Assembly: GCA_022710815.1 (NCBI GenBank)
Contig: JAKLGF010000038.1
Span: forward strand, 1 to 5,127
DNA: 5,127 nt
Direction of reading: 5' to 3'
Source: Patescibacteria group bacterium
Lineage (GTDB): Bacteria > Patescibacteriota > Minisyncoccia > Minisyncoccales > JAGOPM01
Below are positions 1 to 5,127 of the stretch, piece by piece; the stretch's first letter is position 1, and each line of letters begins with the position of its first letter. Made by a program: the position numbers and the translations under genes. Under the pieces are notes generated by a model that did not search any database, had not been told where the DNA came from, and worked only from the letters and a program-made list of their open reading frames with translations.

Positions 1-2
1 TT

Positions 3-383
3 ATTGGTCCAGGGGATTTGTATTCTTCTCTGGCTCAAATTTTGTTAGTCCAAGGACTAGCTAAAGCCATTTGCCAAAGCAAGGCCAGGAAAGTATATGT
101 TTGCAATTTAGCTACTAAAATTGGAGAGACTAATGATTTCCAAGCAATAGACTTTGCTAGCGAGATTGAAAGGCTTTTGGATTGTAAAATTGATCATGTT
201 ATTGTTAATAGTAAGGTTAAGAAAACCAAGAATCAGCCAGTTATAATGTCTTTAGTTCAAGCTAGCAAGATTAATGCCCAATTAGGTAAGAAGAAATATA
301 TTGTTGCAGATATTATTGATGCTAAAAGCCCAACATTGCATGATTCAGATAAATTAGTCAAAATAATCTTGTCATTATTATGA
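3..383 (+). CDS. yvcK: YvcK/CofD-like protein (gluconeogenesis factor family), C-terminal part, 5' end outside window
   Basis: The reading frame is open from base 3 and ends at TGA 381-383, so about 126 residues of the C-terminal part are visible. A TTG at 18 is only an internal codon, because conserved residues precede it. The visible part opens with IGPGDLYSSL, the conserved glycine-rich loop of the CofD/YvcK fold, and continues with VYVCNLATKIGETNDF, matching the family's YVCN-(M/A)T-x-x-GET block. The tail ends in the HD...KL pattern usual for the family. Family knowledge: YvcK proteins are cytosolic, bind UDP-sugars and influence cell-wall synthesis and carbon flux in Bacillus; true CofD makes the F420 precursor. 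No F420 gene is visible and the GET block favours YvcK. The stop overlaps the next start by 4 bases (ATGA), which suggests translational coupling. Substrate and function in this organism are inferred. Confidence 0.85.
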   Translation: MGPGDLYSSLAQILLVQGLAKAICQSKARKVYVCNLATKIGETNDFQAIDFASEIERLLDCKIDHVIVNSKVKKTKNQPVIMSLVQASKINAQLGKKKYIVADIIDAKSPTLHDSDKLVKIILSLL

Positions 384-1615
384 AGACCCAAGCCGTCATT
401 TTAGCCGCTGGAGAGAGTTCTAGATTTTGGCCTTTAAACAATAGGCACAAGTCGCTTTTTGCAATAATGGGCAAGCCTATTATCTGGTATACAATAGACA
501 GCCTTAAACAAGCAGGAATCAAAGATGTTATTATCATCCAGAACAAAGAAAAGCAAATTGAGGCTGAATTAAAGAACAATCCTATTACTGGGGTGAAGAT
601 AAAATACTTAACTCAAGAACAGCCCAAGGGAACAGGGGATGCTGTTTTGTTAGCTAAAGATTTGCTTGTTGAAAAGTTCTTAGTTTTGAATGCTGAGCAT
701 GTTGATGCTTGTTTGTATATTAAAAAGATTTTAGCTTTAAAAAAGGATGCTGTTTTAACTTGCAGTAAGACCAAGAATCCTGGGATTTATGGAATAATAG
801 CTATTCAAGGAGATAAGGTAGTAGATATTGTTGAAAAGCCCCAACCAGGAAAAGAACCATCAGATTTAAAGATTTTAGGAATTCATGTTTTAAACAAAGA
901 ATTCTTATCCTATTTATCCCAAGAACCAGATCACCCTTATTCTTTAATGTTGGCTTTGGCTAAATATGCTAAGCAAAAGAATGTCGGATTCTTAGATGTT
1001 AAAAAAGAAGAAAGCTTCACCTTGAAATATCCTTGGGATGTTTTTGCAATAAGGGATTTTGTTTTTAAGAAATATTTAAAGAAAAAAATACAGCCTGGAG
1101 CTAAAGTGGCCAAAACTGCTGTTTTGCAAGGAGATGTTTTTGTAGCCAAGGGAGCCAAAATTGATGAGCAAACAGTAATCAAAGGTCCCTGCTATATCGG
1201 TCCTAATTCTGTTATTGCTGCTCGCAATGTTTTAAGAGGTCCGCTCAATATTGAAGACAATGTTCATACTGGAGCCTTAATGGAATTAAAAGATAGTATT
1301 ATTCAGAGTGGGACTCATTTTCATAGTGGCTATTTGGGCAATTCAGTTATTGGCAGAGATTGCCGATTTGGAGCTGGATTGTTGTGCGCTAATCGCAGAA
1401 TTGATAGAAAGAATATTCTAGCTGTTGTTAAAGGAGAGAAAGTAGATACAGGAAGCACTTATGCAGGATTTTATTGCGGAGATAATGCTAAGTTTGGAGT
1501 AGGAGTCAAAACAATGCCTGGGATCATAATAGGGAATAATGTTATAGTTGGCCCGGGGATAACAGTTTTTAAAAATGTAGAAGATAACCAAAAAATATTA
1601 CAAAATGAGTCTTAA
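380..1615 (+). CDS. Sugar-1-phosphate nucleotidylyltransferase with GlmU-like left-handed beta-helix domain
   Basis: A 411-residue two-domain enzyme. The N-terminal nucleotidyltransferase domain (about 1-230) has the NTP loop LAAGESSRFWPL (8-19), a following HKSL lysine (K24), the base-binding stretch QEQPKGTGDA (79-88), YGIIAI...VEKP (137-154) and KYPWD (216-220). The C-terminal part (about 240-405) is a hexapeptide-repeat left-handed beta-helix. In that helix H315, Y318, N338 and K344 have exactly the spacing of E. coli GlmU acetyltransferase residues H363, Y366, N386 and K392, and YLG..IG....GAG aligns around them. It therefore resembles archaeal-type bifunctional enzymes that acetylate an amino-sugar-1-phosphate and then form UDP-GlcNAc, or a glucose-1-phosphate uridylyl/thymidylyltransferase. 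Odd: the usual metal-binding Gly-Asp is Ala-Glu (A105-E106). The ATG overlaps the yvcK stop (ATGA) and there is no Shine-Dalgarno motif. Domain assignment is secure; the sugar and base specificity are not. Confidence 0.85.
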   Translation: MKTQAVILAAGESSRFWPLNNRHKSLFAIMGKPIIWYTIDSLKQAGIKDVIIIQNKEKQIEAELKNNPITGVKIKYLTQEQPKGTGDAVLLAKDLLVEKFLVLNAEHVDACLYIKKILALKKDAVLTCSKTKNPGIYGIIAIQGDKVVDIVEKPQPGKEPSDLKILGIHVLNKEFLSYLSQEPDHPYSLMLALAKYAKQKNVGFLDVKKEESFTLKYPWDVFAIRDFVFKKYLKKKIQPGAKVAKTAVLQGDVFVAKGAKIDEQTVIKGPCYIGPNSVIAARNVLRGPLNIEDNVHTGALMELKDSIIQSGTHFHSGYLGNSVIGRDCRFGAGLLCANRRIDRKNILAVVKGEKVDTGSTYAGFYCGDNAKFGVGVKTMPGIIIGNNVIVGPGITVFKNVEDNQKILQNES

Positions 1616-2099
1616 TAAAAAGCTGTTTGAGAAAATTAATAATAATGTAGACAAATCTGAAGCAGTAGATAGACTAGCTTTATTCTTCGCCTATTACTTA
1701 GGATTTGTTATGGCTGGGATTGTTCTGTTCTTCCTTTTTATTGATTTTAATAAATATTGGGAAATGGTTTGGAAGGCATTTGCCGCTGCTTTCATTGCCA
1801 GAGGAATTGCTCAGATCATTTATTGGCTTTTCCCGCGCAAAAGACCTTTTGTTGATAATGATGATGTTAAATTGATTTTAAAGCCCAAACCGACTCCTTC
1901 TTTTCCTTCTGGACATGCTGTTTCTTTTTTTGCTTTCAGCATGGTCATTTACTATTTCAATCCCTTGCTAGGCAAGATTTTCTTTTTGCTTAGTACTCTG
2001 ATGGGAATATCTAGAGTCTATGGAGGAGTCCATTGGCCAATTGATGTGGTAGTGGGAGCGGTAATAGGAATACTGGTTGGTTGGCAATTCTGGCCTTAA
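1605..2099 (+). CDS. PAP2-family membrane phosphatase, probable undecaprenyl-diphosphatase (BcrC type)
   Basis: A 164-residue integral membrane protein with the PAP2 acid phosphatase signature. RKRP (78-81) is the end of motif 1. PSFPSGHA (98-105) is motif 2, with catalytic H104. SR-x5-H-x3-D (S136, R137, H143, D147) is motif 3, with H143 as the expected nucleophile. About five hydrophobic segments are visible, near 25-46, 53-76, 105-118, 121-138 and 146-163. The N-terminus (LFEKIN...D.LALFFAYYLGF) resembles BcrC/YbjG-type undecaprenyl pyrophosphate phosphatases, which regenerate the lipid carrier for peptidoglycan and other envelope polymers. The length is slightly below the usual 180-200 residues but all late motifs are intact. 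It starts 11 bases inside the end of the preceding gene, so the two are probably co-transcribed and coupled. Another lipid phosphate phosphatase role (for example phosphatidylglycerophosphate) cannot be excluded. Confidence 0.88.
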   Translation: MSLNKKLFEKINNNVDKSEAVDRLALFFAYYLGFVMAGIVLFFLFIDFNKYWEMVWKAFAAAFIARGIAQIIYWLFPRKRPFVDNDDVKLILKPKPTPSFPSGHAVSFFAFSMVIYYFNPLLGKIFFLLSTLMGISRVYGGVHWPIDVVVGAVIGILVGWQFWP

Positions 2100-2105
2100 T
2101 TAATC

Positions 2106-2133
2106 AAAAAAGCCCCTGCAAGGGGGCTTTTTT
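2106..2133. terminator. Bidirectional intrinsic terminator shared by the yvcK-PAP2 operon and tRNA-Leu
   Basis: The GC core GCCCC (2112-2116) pairs with GGGGC (2123-2127) around a short loop, flanked by six A (2106-2111) and six T (2128-2133) that extend the stem. Read on plus it gives a GC hairpin and U-tract 6 bases after the PAP2 stop. Read on minus it gives the same just 2 bases after the tRNA CCA end. One element therefore probably ends both convergent transcripts. Confidence 0.88.
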
Positions 2134-2135
2134 AG

Positions 2136-2222
2136 TGGTGCCGAAGGAGGGAGTTGAACCCTCACGAGCGTAAGCTCACACGATTTTGAGTCGTGCGCGT
2201 ATGCCAATTCCGCCACTTCGGC
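2136..2222 (-). tRNA. tRNA-Leu (anticodon CAA), CCA end encoded
   Basis: Read on minus, the acceptor strand GCCGAAG (2222-2216) pairs with CTTCGGC (2146-2140), followed by discriminator A and an encoded CCA (2138-2136). The D-arm has a GCG/CGC stem and the GG of the D-loop. The anticodon stem CACGA/TCGTG encloses the loop CTCAAAA with anticodon CAA (2188-2186), reading UUG codons. A long variable arm (TGAGC-TTAC-GCTC) marks a class II tRNA, as expected for leucine. The T-arm is GAGGG/CCCTC around TTCAACT. All stems pair and the length is 87 bases. The gene is antisense to its protein-coding neighbours and abuts the shared terminator. Confidence 0.97.
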
Positions 2223-2239
2223 TCAAAGGCCAATACTAT

Positions 2240-2268
2240 CTTTTAGCAGATTTTTTGTTTCTTGTAAA
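2240..2268 (-). promoter_or_regulatory. Candidate promoter for tRNA-Leu
   Basis: Read on minus, TTTACA (2268-2263) and TAAAAG (2245-2240) are separated by 17 bases. This would start transcription about 11 bases before the tRNA. The -35 is a good match and the -10 is weak (4 of 6). The only supporting context is that a promoter must lie in this 74-base gap. Confidence 0.35.
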
Positions 2269-2284
2269 TTGATTAGAATATGAT
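2255..2284 (+). promoter_or_regulatory. Candidate parAB promoter
   Basis: TTGTTT (2255-2260) and TATGAT (2279-2284; 5 of 6 to TATAAT) are separated by 18 bases in the only gap before parA. The predicted start lies near 2291, leaving roughly 6 bases before the parA ATG at 2297. No other likely site is evident. It overlaps the candidate tRNA promoter on the other strand. Confidence 0.4.
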
Positions 2285-2296
2285 AAATTGAATCTA

Positions 2297-3127
2297 ATGG
2301 CTAGACTGATTTGTGTTACTAATAATAAAGGCGGAGTTGGCAAGACAAACATGAGCGTCAATCTGGCATCTTTCTTGGCCGCTTATGGCAAGAAAGTTTT
2401 GCTGGTAGATTTTGACAATCAAGCCAATGCCACTTTTTCAGTTGGAATAAATCCAGCCAATCTCTCATTGTCTGTTTATCATGCTTTGATGGGAGCAATT
2501 GCTCCAGAAGCTGTTATTAAAAAAACTTCTATTCTAGATTTAGATATTCTTCCTGCCAGCGCTGATTTGGCCGGAGCTCCTGTTGAATTGATTTCAGAAA
2601 AGGGAAGAGAATACAAATTAGCAAGATTGTTAGAAAAAGTAGAAGACAATTACGATTTTGTTTTAATTGATACTCCGCCCAGTTTAGGATTATTAACCAT
2701 TAATGCTTTGTGCGCAGCTGATGAAGTTTTAATACCTATTCAAGCTGAATACTTGGCTGTGGAAGGATTGAATCAATTAACAGATACTATCAGCTTGATT
2801 GAAGATAATTTAGGCCACAAATTCAAATTCGTGGGAGGAGTTTTAACGATGTATAATAGGGGAAGCTTGGTTGCTCGCGATGTTGAAAACAAAGTAAGGA
2901 ATTGTTTTGGTGGATATATTTTCCAAACAACAATTCCTAGATCTACTGTTTTAGGACAAGCTCCCAAATACGGAAAAAGCATAATTCAATTTGCTCCAGA
3001 ATCCAAAGCAGCTTTTGCTTACAAAATTCTAGCCCAAGAATTTATTAATGTTGACTTTGAGAAAATAAAAAGCAATTCAGCTAATATACAAGATCCAAAC
3101 TATGAACGAAAAACAACCATTTGTTAA
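2297..3127 (+). CDS. parA: ParA/Soj chromosome-partitioning ATPase
   Basis: A 276-residue deviant Walker ATPase of the ParA/Soj family, which binds DNA non-specifically as an ATP dimer and, stimulated by ParB, helps segregate the origin region. Visible motifs (ATG numbering): Walker A NKGGVGKT (10-17) with signature lysine K11 and K16; Walker A' DFDNQANAT (38-46); Walker B VLIDTPPSLG (122-131); IPIQAEYLAVEGL; and the C-terminal IPR...APKYGKSI block (about 213-228). ATG 2297 is chosen over an in-frame TTG at 2288 because MARLICVTNNKGG places the P-loop at the usual distance from the N-terminus. There is no Shine-Dalgarno motif. Differences from the consensus are N for P in DxDPQxNAT, N18 after the P-loop threonine, and GQAP for the usual SEAP. 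The last 26 bases overlap parB, so the pair is surely co-expressed. MinD or a plasmid ParA is less likely because parB follows. Confidence 0.95.
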   Translation: MARLICVTNNKGGVGKTNMSVNLASFLAAYGKKVLLVDFDNQANATFSVGINPANLSLSVYHALMGAIAPEAVIKKTSILDLDILPASADLAGAPVELISEKGREYKLARLLEKVEDNYDFVLIDTPPSLGLLTINALCAADEVLIPIQAEYLAVEGLNQLTDTISLIEDNLGHKFKFVGGVLTMYNRGSLVARDVENKVRNCFGGYIFQTTIPRSTVLGQAPKYGKSIIQFAPESKAAFAYKILAQEFINVDFEKIKSNSANIQDPNYERKTTIC

Positions 3128-4004
3128 AGGGCTTTCTGCCCTCATACCTAAAAAGGAAAGACAAGTTCCTCAAGGCTTCAAAGACAATGATGCTGTCTTT
3201 TACATTTCTGTTTCTGATGTAAAACCTAATCCTTTCCAGCCTAGAACTGAATTTGATTTAGAAGCTTTAAGAGCTTTATCAGAATCAATTAATGATTACG
3301 GAATACTTCAGCCTTTGGTTGTTTCTAAAGTAGAAAAATTAGCTGATTCAGGCCAAAAAGCAGAGTATCAATTAATAGCCGGGGAAAGAAGATTAATAGC
3401 TGCCAAAATGGCAGGCTTAAAAGAAGTCCCAGTAATTATTCGAAAAACATCCAGCCAGGAACAATTTGAATTGGCCTTAATTGAGAATGTTCAGAGAGAA
3501 GATCTTAATGCCATGGAAAGGGCTGTTGCTTACAAGAAATTAGAAACTGATTATGGTTTGTCTCAAAAAGAGATTGGAAGAATCTGTGGCAAGAGTAGGC
3601 AAGCAGTGGCCAATACAATTAGATTATTAAATTTGCCCGAGGAAATTAAACAAGCTGTGAAAGACAGCAAGATTACTGAGGGCCATGCCAGAGCTATTTT
3701 GGGAGTTAGCGATGCTAAAAAACAAAACTTCATTTTTGCTAAGATATTAGATAAGGGATTAAGTGTTAGGGAAGTAGAGGACTTTGTCCAAAGAATTAAT
3801 ATTGTTCCAGCAACAGAAGAGGTGCAAATAGATCCCAAACTTCAATCTTTGCAAAAAGAATTTTCCAGATATGAAGAAGATTTAAAGAAATACCTTAATC
3901 TCACTGATCTCAAGATTAGTGCTCAAATGGGCAAGCCTAAATTAACAATCTCATTTGATTCCAAGAAAGCAATGGATGAGTTTGTTAAGAGATTTAGGGT
4001 TTAA
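3102..4004 (+). CDS. parB: ParB/Spo0J chromosome-partitioning protein
   Basis: A 300-residue chromosomal-type ParB, the parS-binding CTPase clamp that loads onto DNA near the origin and stimulates ParA. Domains in order: an N-terminal ParA-interacting peptide KGLSALIP (9-16); the CTP-binding ParB/Srx domain with NPFQPR (43-48), GERRLIAA (94-101) and ENVQREDLN (128-136); a helix-turn-helix region with LSQKEIGRICGKSRQAV (153-169) and EGHARAIL (193-200); and a C-terminal dimerisation segment (about 245-300). Length and order are typical. Odd points: the GERRxR box ends in I99 instead of Arg, and the ParA-activating arginine of the usual GRGL peptide is K9. The start lies inside the parA 3' end without a Shine-Dalgarno motif, so translation probably depends on parA. 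The 3' end overlaps the convergent rel gene by 11 bases. Confidence 0.95.
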   Translation: MNEKQPFVKGLSALIPKKERQVPQGFKDNDAVFYISVSDVKPNPFQPRTEFDLEALRALSESINDYGILQPLVVSKVEKLADSGQKAEYQLIAGERRLIAAKMAGLKEVPVIIRKTSSQEQFELALIENVQREDLNAMERAVAYKKLETDYGLSQKEIGRICGKSRQAVANTIRLLNLPEEIKQAVKDSKITEGHARAILGVSDAKKQNFIFAKILDKGLSVREVEDFVQRINIVPATEEVQIDPKLQSLQKEFSRYEEDLKKYLNLTDLKISAQMGKPKLTISFDSKKAMDEFVKRFRV

Positions 4005-5127
4005 ATTCAACTGGAATAATGTTCTGAGCCCAAAGAGCCTGGGCTCTTTTTAAATTCTTACAATCAGATTTATGAACAGCAACTCCCTTGTTCTTAGTAA
4101 TATATCCTACCACATCATCTCCGGGCTTGGGCTGGCAACATTTGGCGACAAAAGCCGTTATTTCTCCTTGGCCAGCTACTAAGATTGAAGCTTCTTTCTC
4201 TGATTTCTTGAAAAGCTTTATCTTAGGAAGAGAAATGAGAGGCTTTTTCTCTTCTTTTTTGCGCTGGTCTAAAAGAGAAAGAGCTTTCTTGATATGGTTT
4301 TTAGTTTTGTGATTCTTAACAAACTTAAGCCAATCCTGAGAAGGATGTCTTTTTTTATCAATAATAATCTCAACAATATCTCCATTTTTGAGAGGTTTGT
4401 AAATTGATTCTATCTTTCCATTAACAATTGCTTGAGAACAATGATTGCCCACATCAGAATGAATAGCATAGGCAAAATCAATAGGGCAAGATTCTTCGGG
4501 TAATTCAATAATGTTTCCCTTAGGAGTAAAGACAAATATTTTTTTGTTTAACAAGTCAGTTCTAACTGTTTCAAAAAGTTCTTCTGGGCTGGCTTTCTTG
4601 ATCTCATCTTGCCAGGCCTGGATTTGTTTAATTAAGAAGAGTTCTTTTTCCGGAGCTCTGGTAACTAGTTTTTTAATATACCCCTTGAATCCTTTTTGTT
4701 CAGAATAATACCAGTGAGCAGCAATTCCGTATTCTGCTTCTTGGTGCATTTGAGGAGTTCTAATTTGGAATTCAGTAATGACTCCATCTTCGCAGAAAAC
4801 AGTTGTGTGCAAAGATCTGTAGCCATTGGGCTTGGGCATGGCGATATAGTCTTTGACTCTTCCTAAAAGTGGATTCCAGTGTTTGTGAATTGCGCCCATT
4901 GCTGAATAACATTGCTCAACAGTGGGAACAATAATACGAAAAGCCACTAAGTCATAGATTTTAGAAATATCCATGCCATAGCGCTGGAGCTTTTGGTAAA
5001 GGCTGAAGTAATGCTTGGCCCTTCTATCCATCTGAATTACTTTAATGCCTTCAAATCTTAAATTTCTTTCAACCTTGGGAACAATTTTGCGCAGATAAAT
5101 ATTTCTTTCCTCATATTTATCTTTAAC
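3994..5127 (-). CDS. rel: RelA/SpoT-family (p)ppGpp synthetase, compact form, N-terminal part outside window
   Basis: The frame stays open for 32 codons beyond the first in-window ATG (5031) and runs off the window end, so 377 C-terminal residues are visible. The (p)ppGpp synthetase domain comes first. R36, K38, K46, D59, Y103, H107 and E119 (counting from 5127) match the catalytic and substrate residues of Rel from Streptococcus. RVKD (90-93; bases 4849-4860) is the RxKD motif of bifunctional Rel/SpoT enzymes, not the ExDD of synthesis-only RelA. A TGS domain follows (about 195-255, FVFTPKG...PIDFAYAIHSDVG), then a short charged linker. Next is a zinc-finger domain with AKCC (C330, C331), H352 and C356. 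The protein ends about 21 residues later, without the usual ACT/RRM domain, and the helical stretch between TGS and zinc finger is only about 60 residues. The HD hydrolase domain should lie beyond the window. The gene converges on parB. Confidence 0.93.
   Translation of the reverse strand, partial: VKDKYEERNIYLRKIVPKVERNLRFEGIKVIQMDRRAKHYFSLYQKLQRYGMDISKIYDLVAFRIIVPTVEQCYSAMGAIHKHWNPLLGRVKDYIAMPKPNGYRSLHTTVFCEDGVITEFQIRTPQMHQEAEYGIAAHWYYSEQKGFKGYIKKLVTRAPEKELFLIKQIQAWQDEIKKASPEELFETVRTDLLNKKIFVFTPKGNIIELPEESCPIDFAYAIHSDVGNHCSQAIVNGKIESIYKPLKNGDIVEIIIDKKRHPSQDWLKFVKNHKTKNHIKKALSLLDQRKKEEKKPLISLPKIKLFKKSEKEASILVAGQGEITAFVAKCCQPKPGDDVVGYITKNKGVAVHKSDCKNLKRAQALWAQNIIPVEFKP
4026..4051 (+). terminator. 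Probable intrinsic terminator of parAB, inside the rel coding sequence
   Basis: GAGCCC (4026-4031) and GGGCTC (4041-4046) form a perfect 6-bp stem with a 9-base loop, followed directly by TTTTT (4047-4051), 22 bases after the parB stop. An alternative 7-bp stem, AAAGAGC/GCTCTTT (4032-4038 with 4043-4049), is possible. On the minus strand the same bases encode the Rel tail RAQALWAQ. Its position and U-tract suit a parAB terminator. Confidence 0.5.

Noticed and set aside
18..20. TTG as the start of the first gene
   Set aside because: The frame is open to the window edge and the preceding codons encode IGPGD, part of the conserved family loop, so the gene begins upstream of the window.
381..404. 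TGA recoded as glycine (Gracilibacteria/SR1 code)
   Set aside because: The TGA at 381-383 is the natural family C-terminus, and no in-frame TGA occurs inside any conserved gene. Reading it through would add only seven residues before a TAG, so this single codon alone is not decisive.
2288..2290. TTG as an alternative parA start
   Set aside because: It adds only three residues (MNL), whereas ATG 2297 gives the usual ParA N-terminus and P-loop spacing.
3563..3838. Antisense open frames within parB, the GlmU-like gene, parA and rel
   Set aside because: They lie opposite strongly conserved coding sequence, show no recognisable motifs and have no plausible start signals; they are shadows.
3896..3918. 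Inverted repeat TAATCT/AGATTA as a terminator for rel on the minus strand
   Set aside because: It is AT-rich with an 11-base loop and has no clean T-tract on the minus strand. It is likely chance within the parB coding sequence.
5029..5031. ATG at 5031 (minus) as the start of rel
   Set aside because: The 32 codons upstream remain open and read like the Rel region before the synthetase domain. A start here would cut off the conserved lead-in and the hydrolase domain.
1..5127. CRISPR arrays, insertion sequences, toxin-antitoxin pairs or a novel defence system
   Set aside because: No direct repeats with spacers, no transposase motifs, no terminal inverted repeats and no unassigned gene. Every substantial reading frame is explained by a known housekeeping family.

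Overview
This AT-rich window carries ordinary housekeeping genes packed very tightly: four tail or head overlaps, one tRNA and only about 200 non-coding bases. The small genes, the protein style (short, lysine-rich, minimal versions of core families) and the absence of Shine-Dalgarno motifs suggest a small-genome bacterium. My best guess is Candidate Phyla Radiation / Patescibacteria (Parcubacteria-like), inferred from general resemblance and not from a marker gene. No in-frame TGA interrupts any conserved gene, so the standard bacterial code fits.

Layout. Bases 1-2099 (+) hold an apparent operon with overlapping genes: the 3' end of a YvcK/CofD-like protein, a sugar-1-phosphate nucleotidylyltransferase with a GlmU-like left-handed beta-helix, and a PAP2 phosphatase of the undecaprenyl-diphosphatase (BcrC) type. 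A symmetric terminator hairpin at 2106-2133 closes this operon. It is shared with a tRNA-Leu(CAA) gene on the minus strand (2136-2222). The short gap 2223-2296 must contain divergent promoters for the tRNA (-) and for parA (+). parA and parB (+, 2297-4004) overlap by 26 bases. A bifunctional-type RelA/SpoT homologue (-, 3994 to beyond the window end) converges on parB and overlaps its 3' end by 11 bases.

How they fit together. The first operon reads as a cell-wall precursor module: YvcK binds UDP-sugars in Bacillus, the second gene probably makes a UDP-sugar (perhaps UDP-GlcNAc), and the PAP2 enzyme would recycle the undecaprenyl carrier. ParA/ParB is a chromosome-segregation pair. The Rel protein would synthesise, and probably also hydrolyse, (p)ppGpp.

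I found no new defence system, mobile element or CRISPR array. The points most worth a second look are the compact Rel protein (no ACT domain, shortened helical domain), a probable parAB terminator hidden inside the rel coding sequence, the GlmU-like enzyme with all main acetyltransferase residues but Glu in place of the metal-binding Asp, a ParB whose GERRxR box has lost its last arginine, and a nearly leaderless parA.
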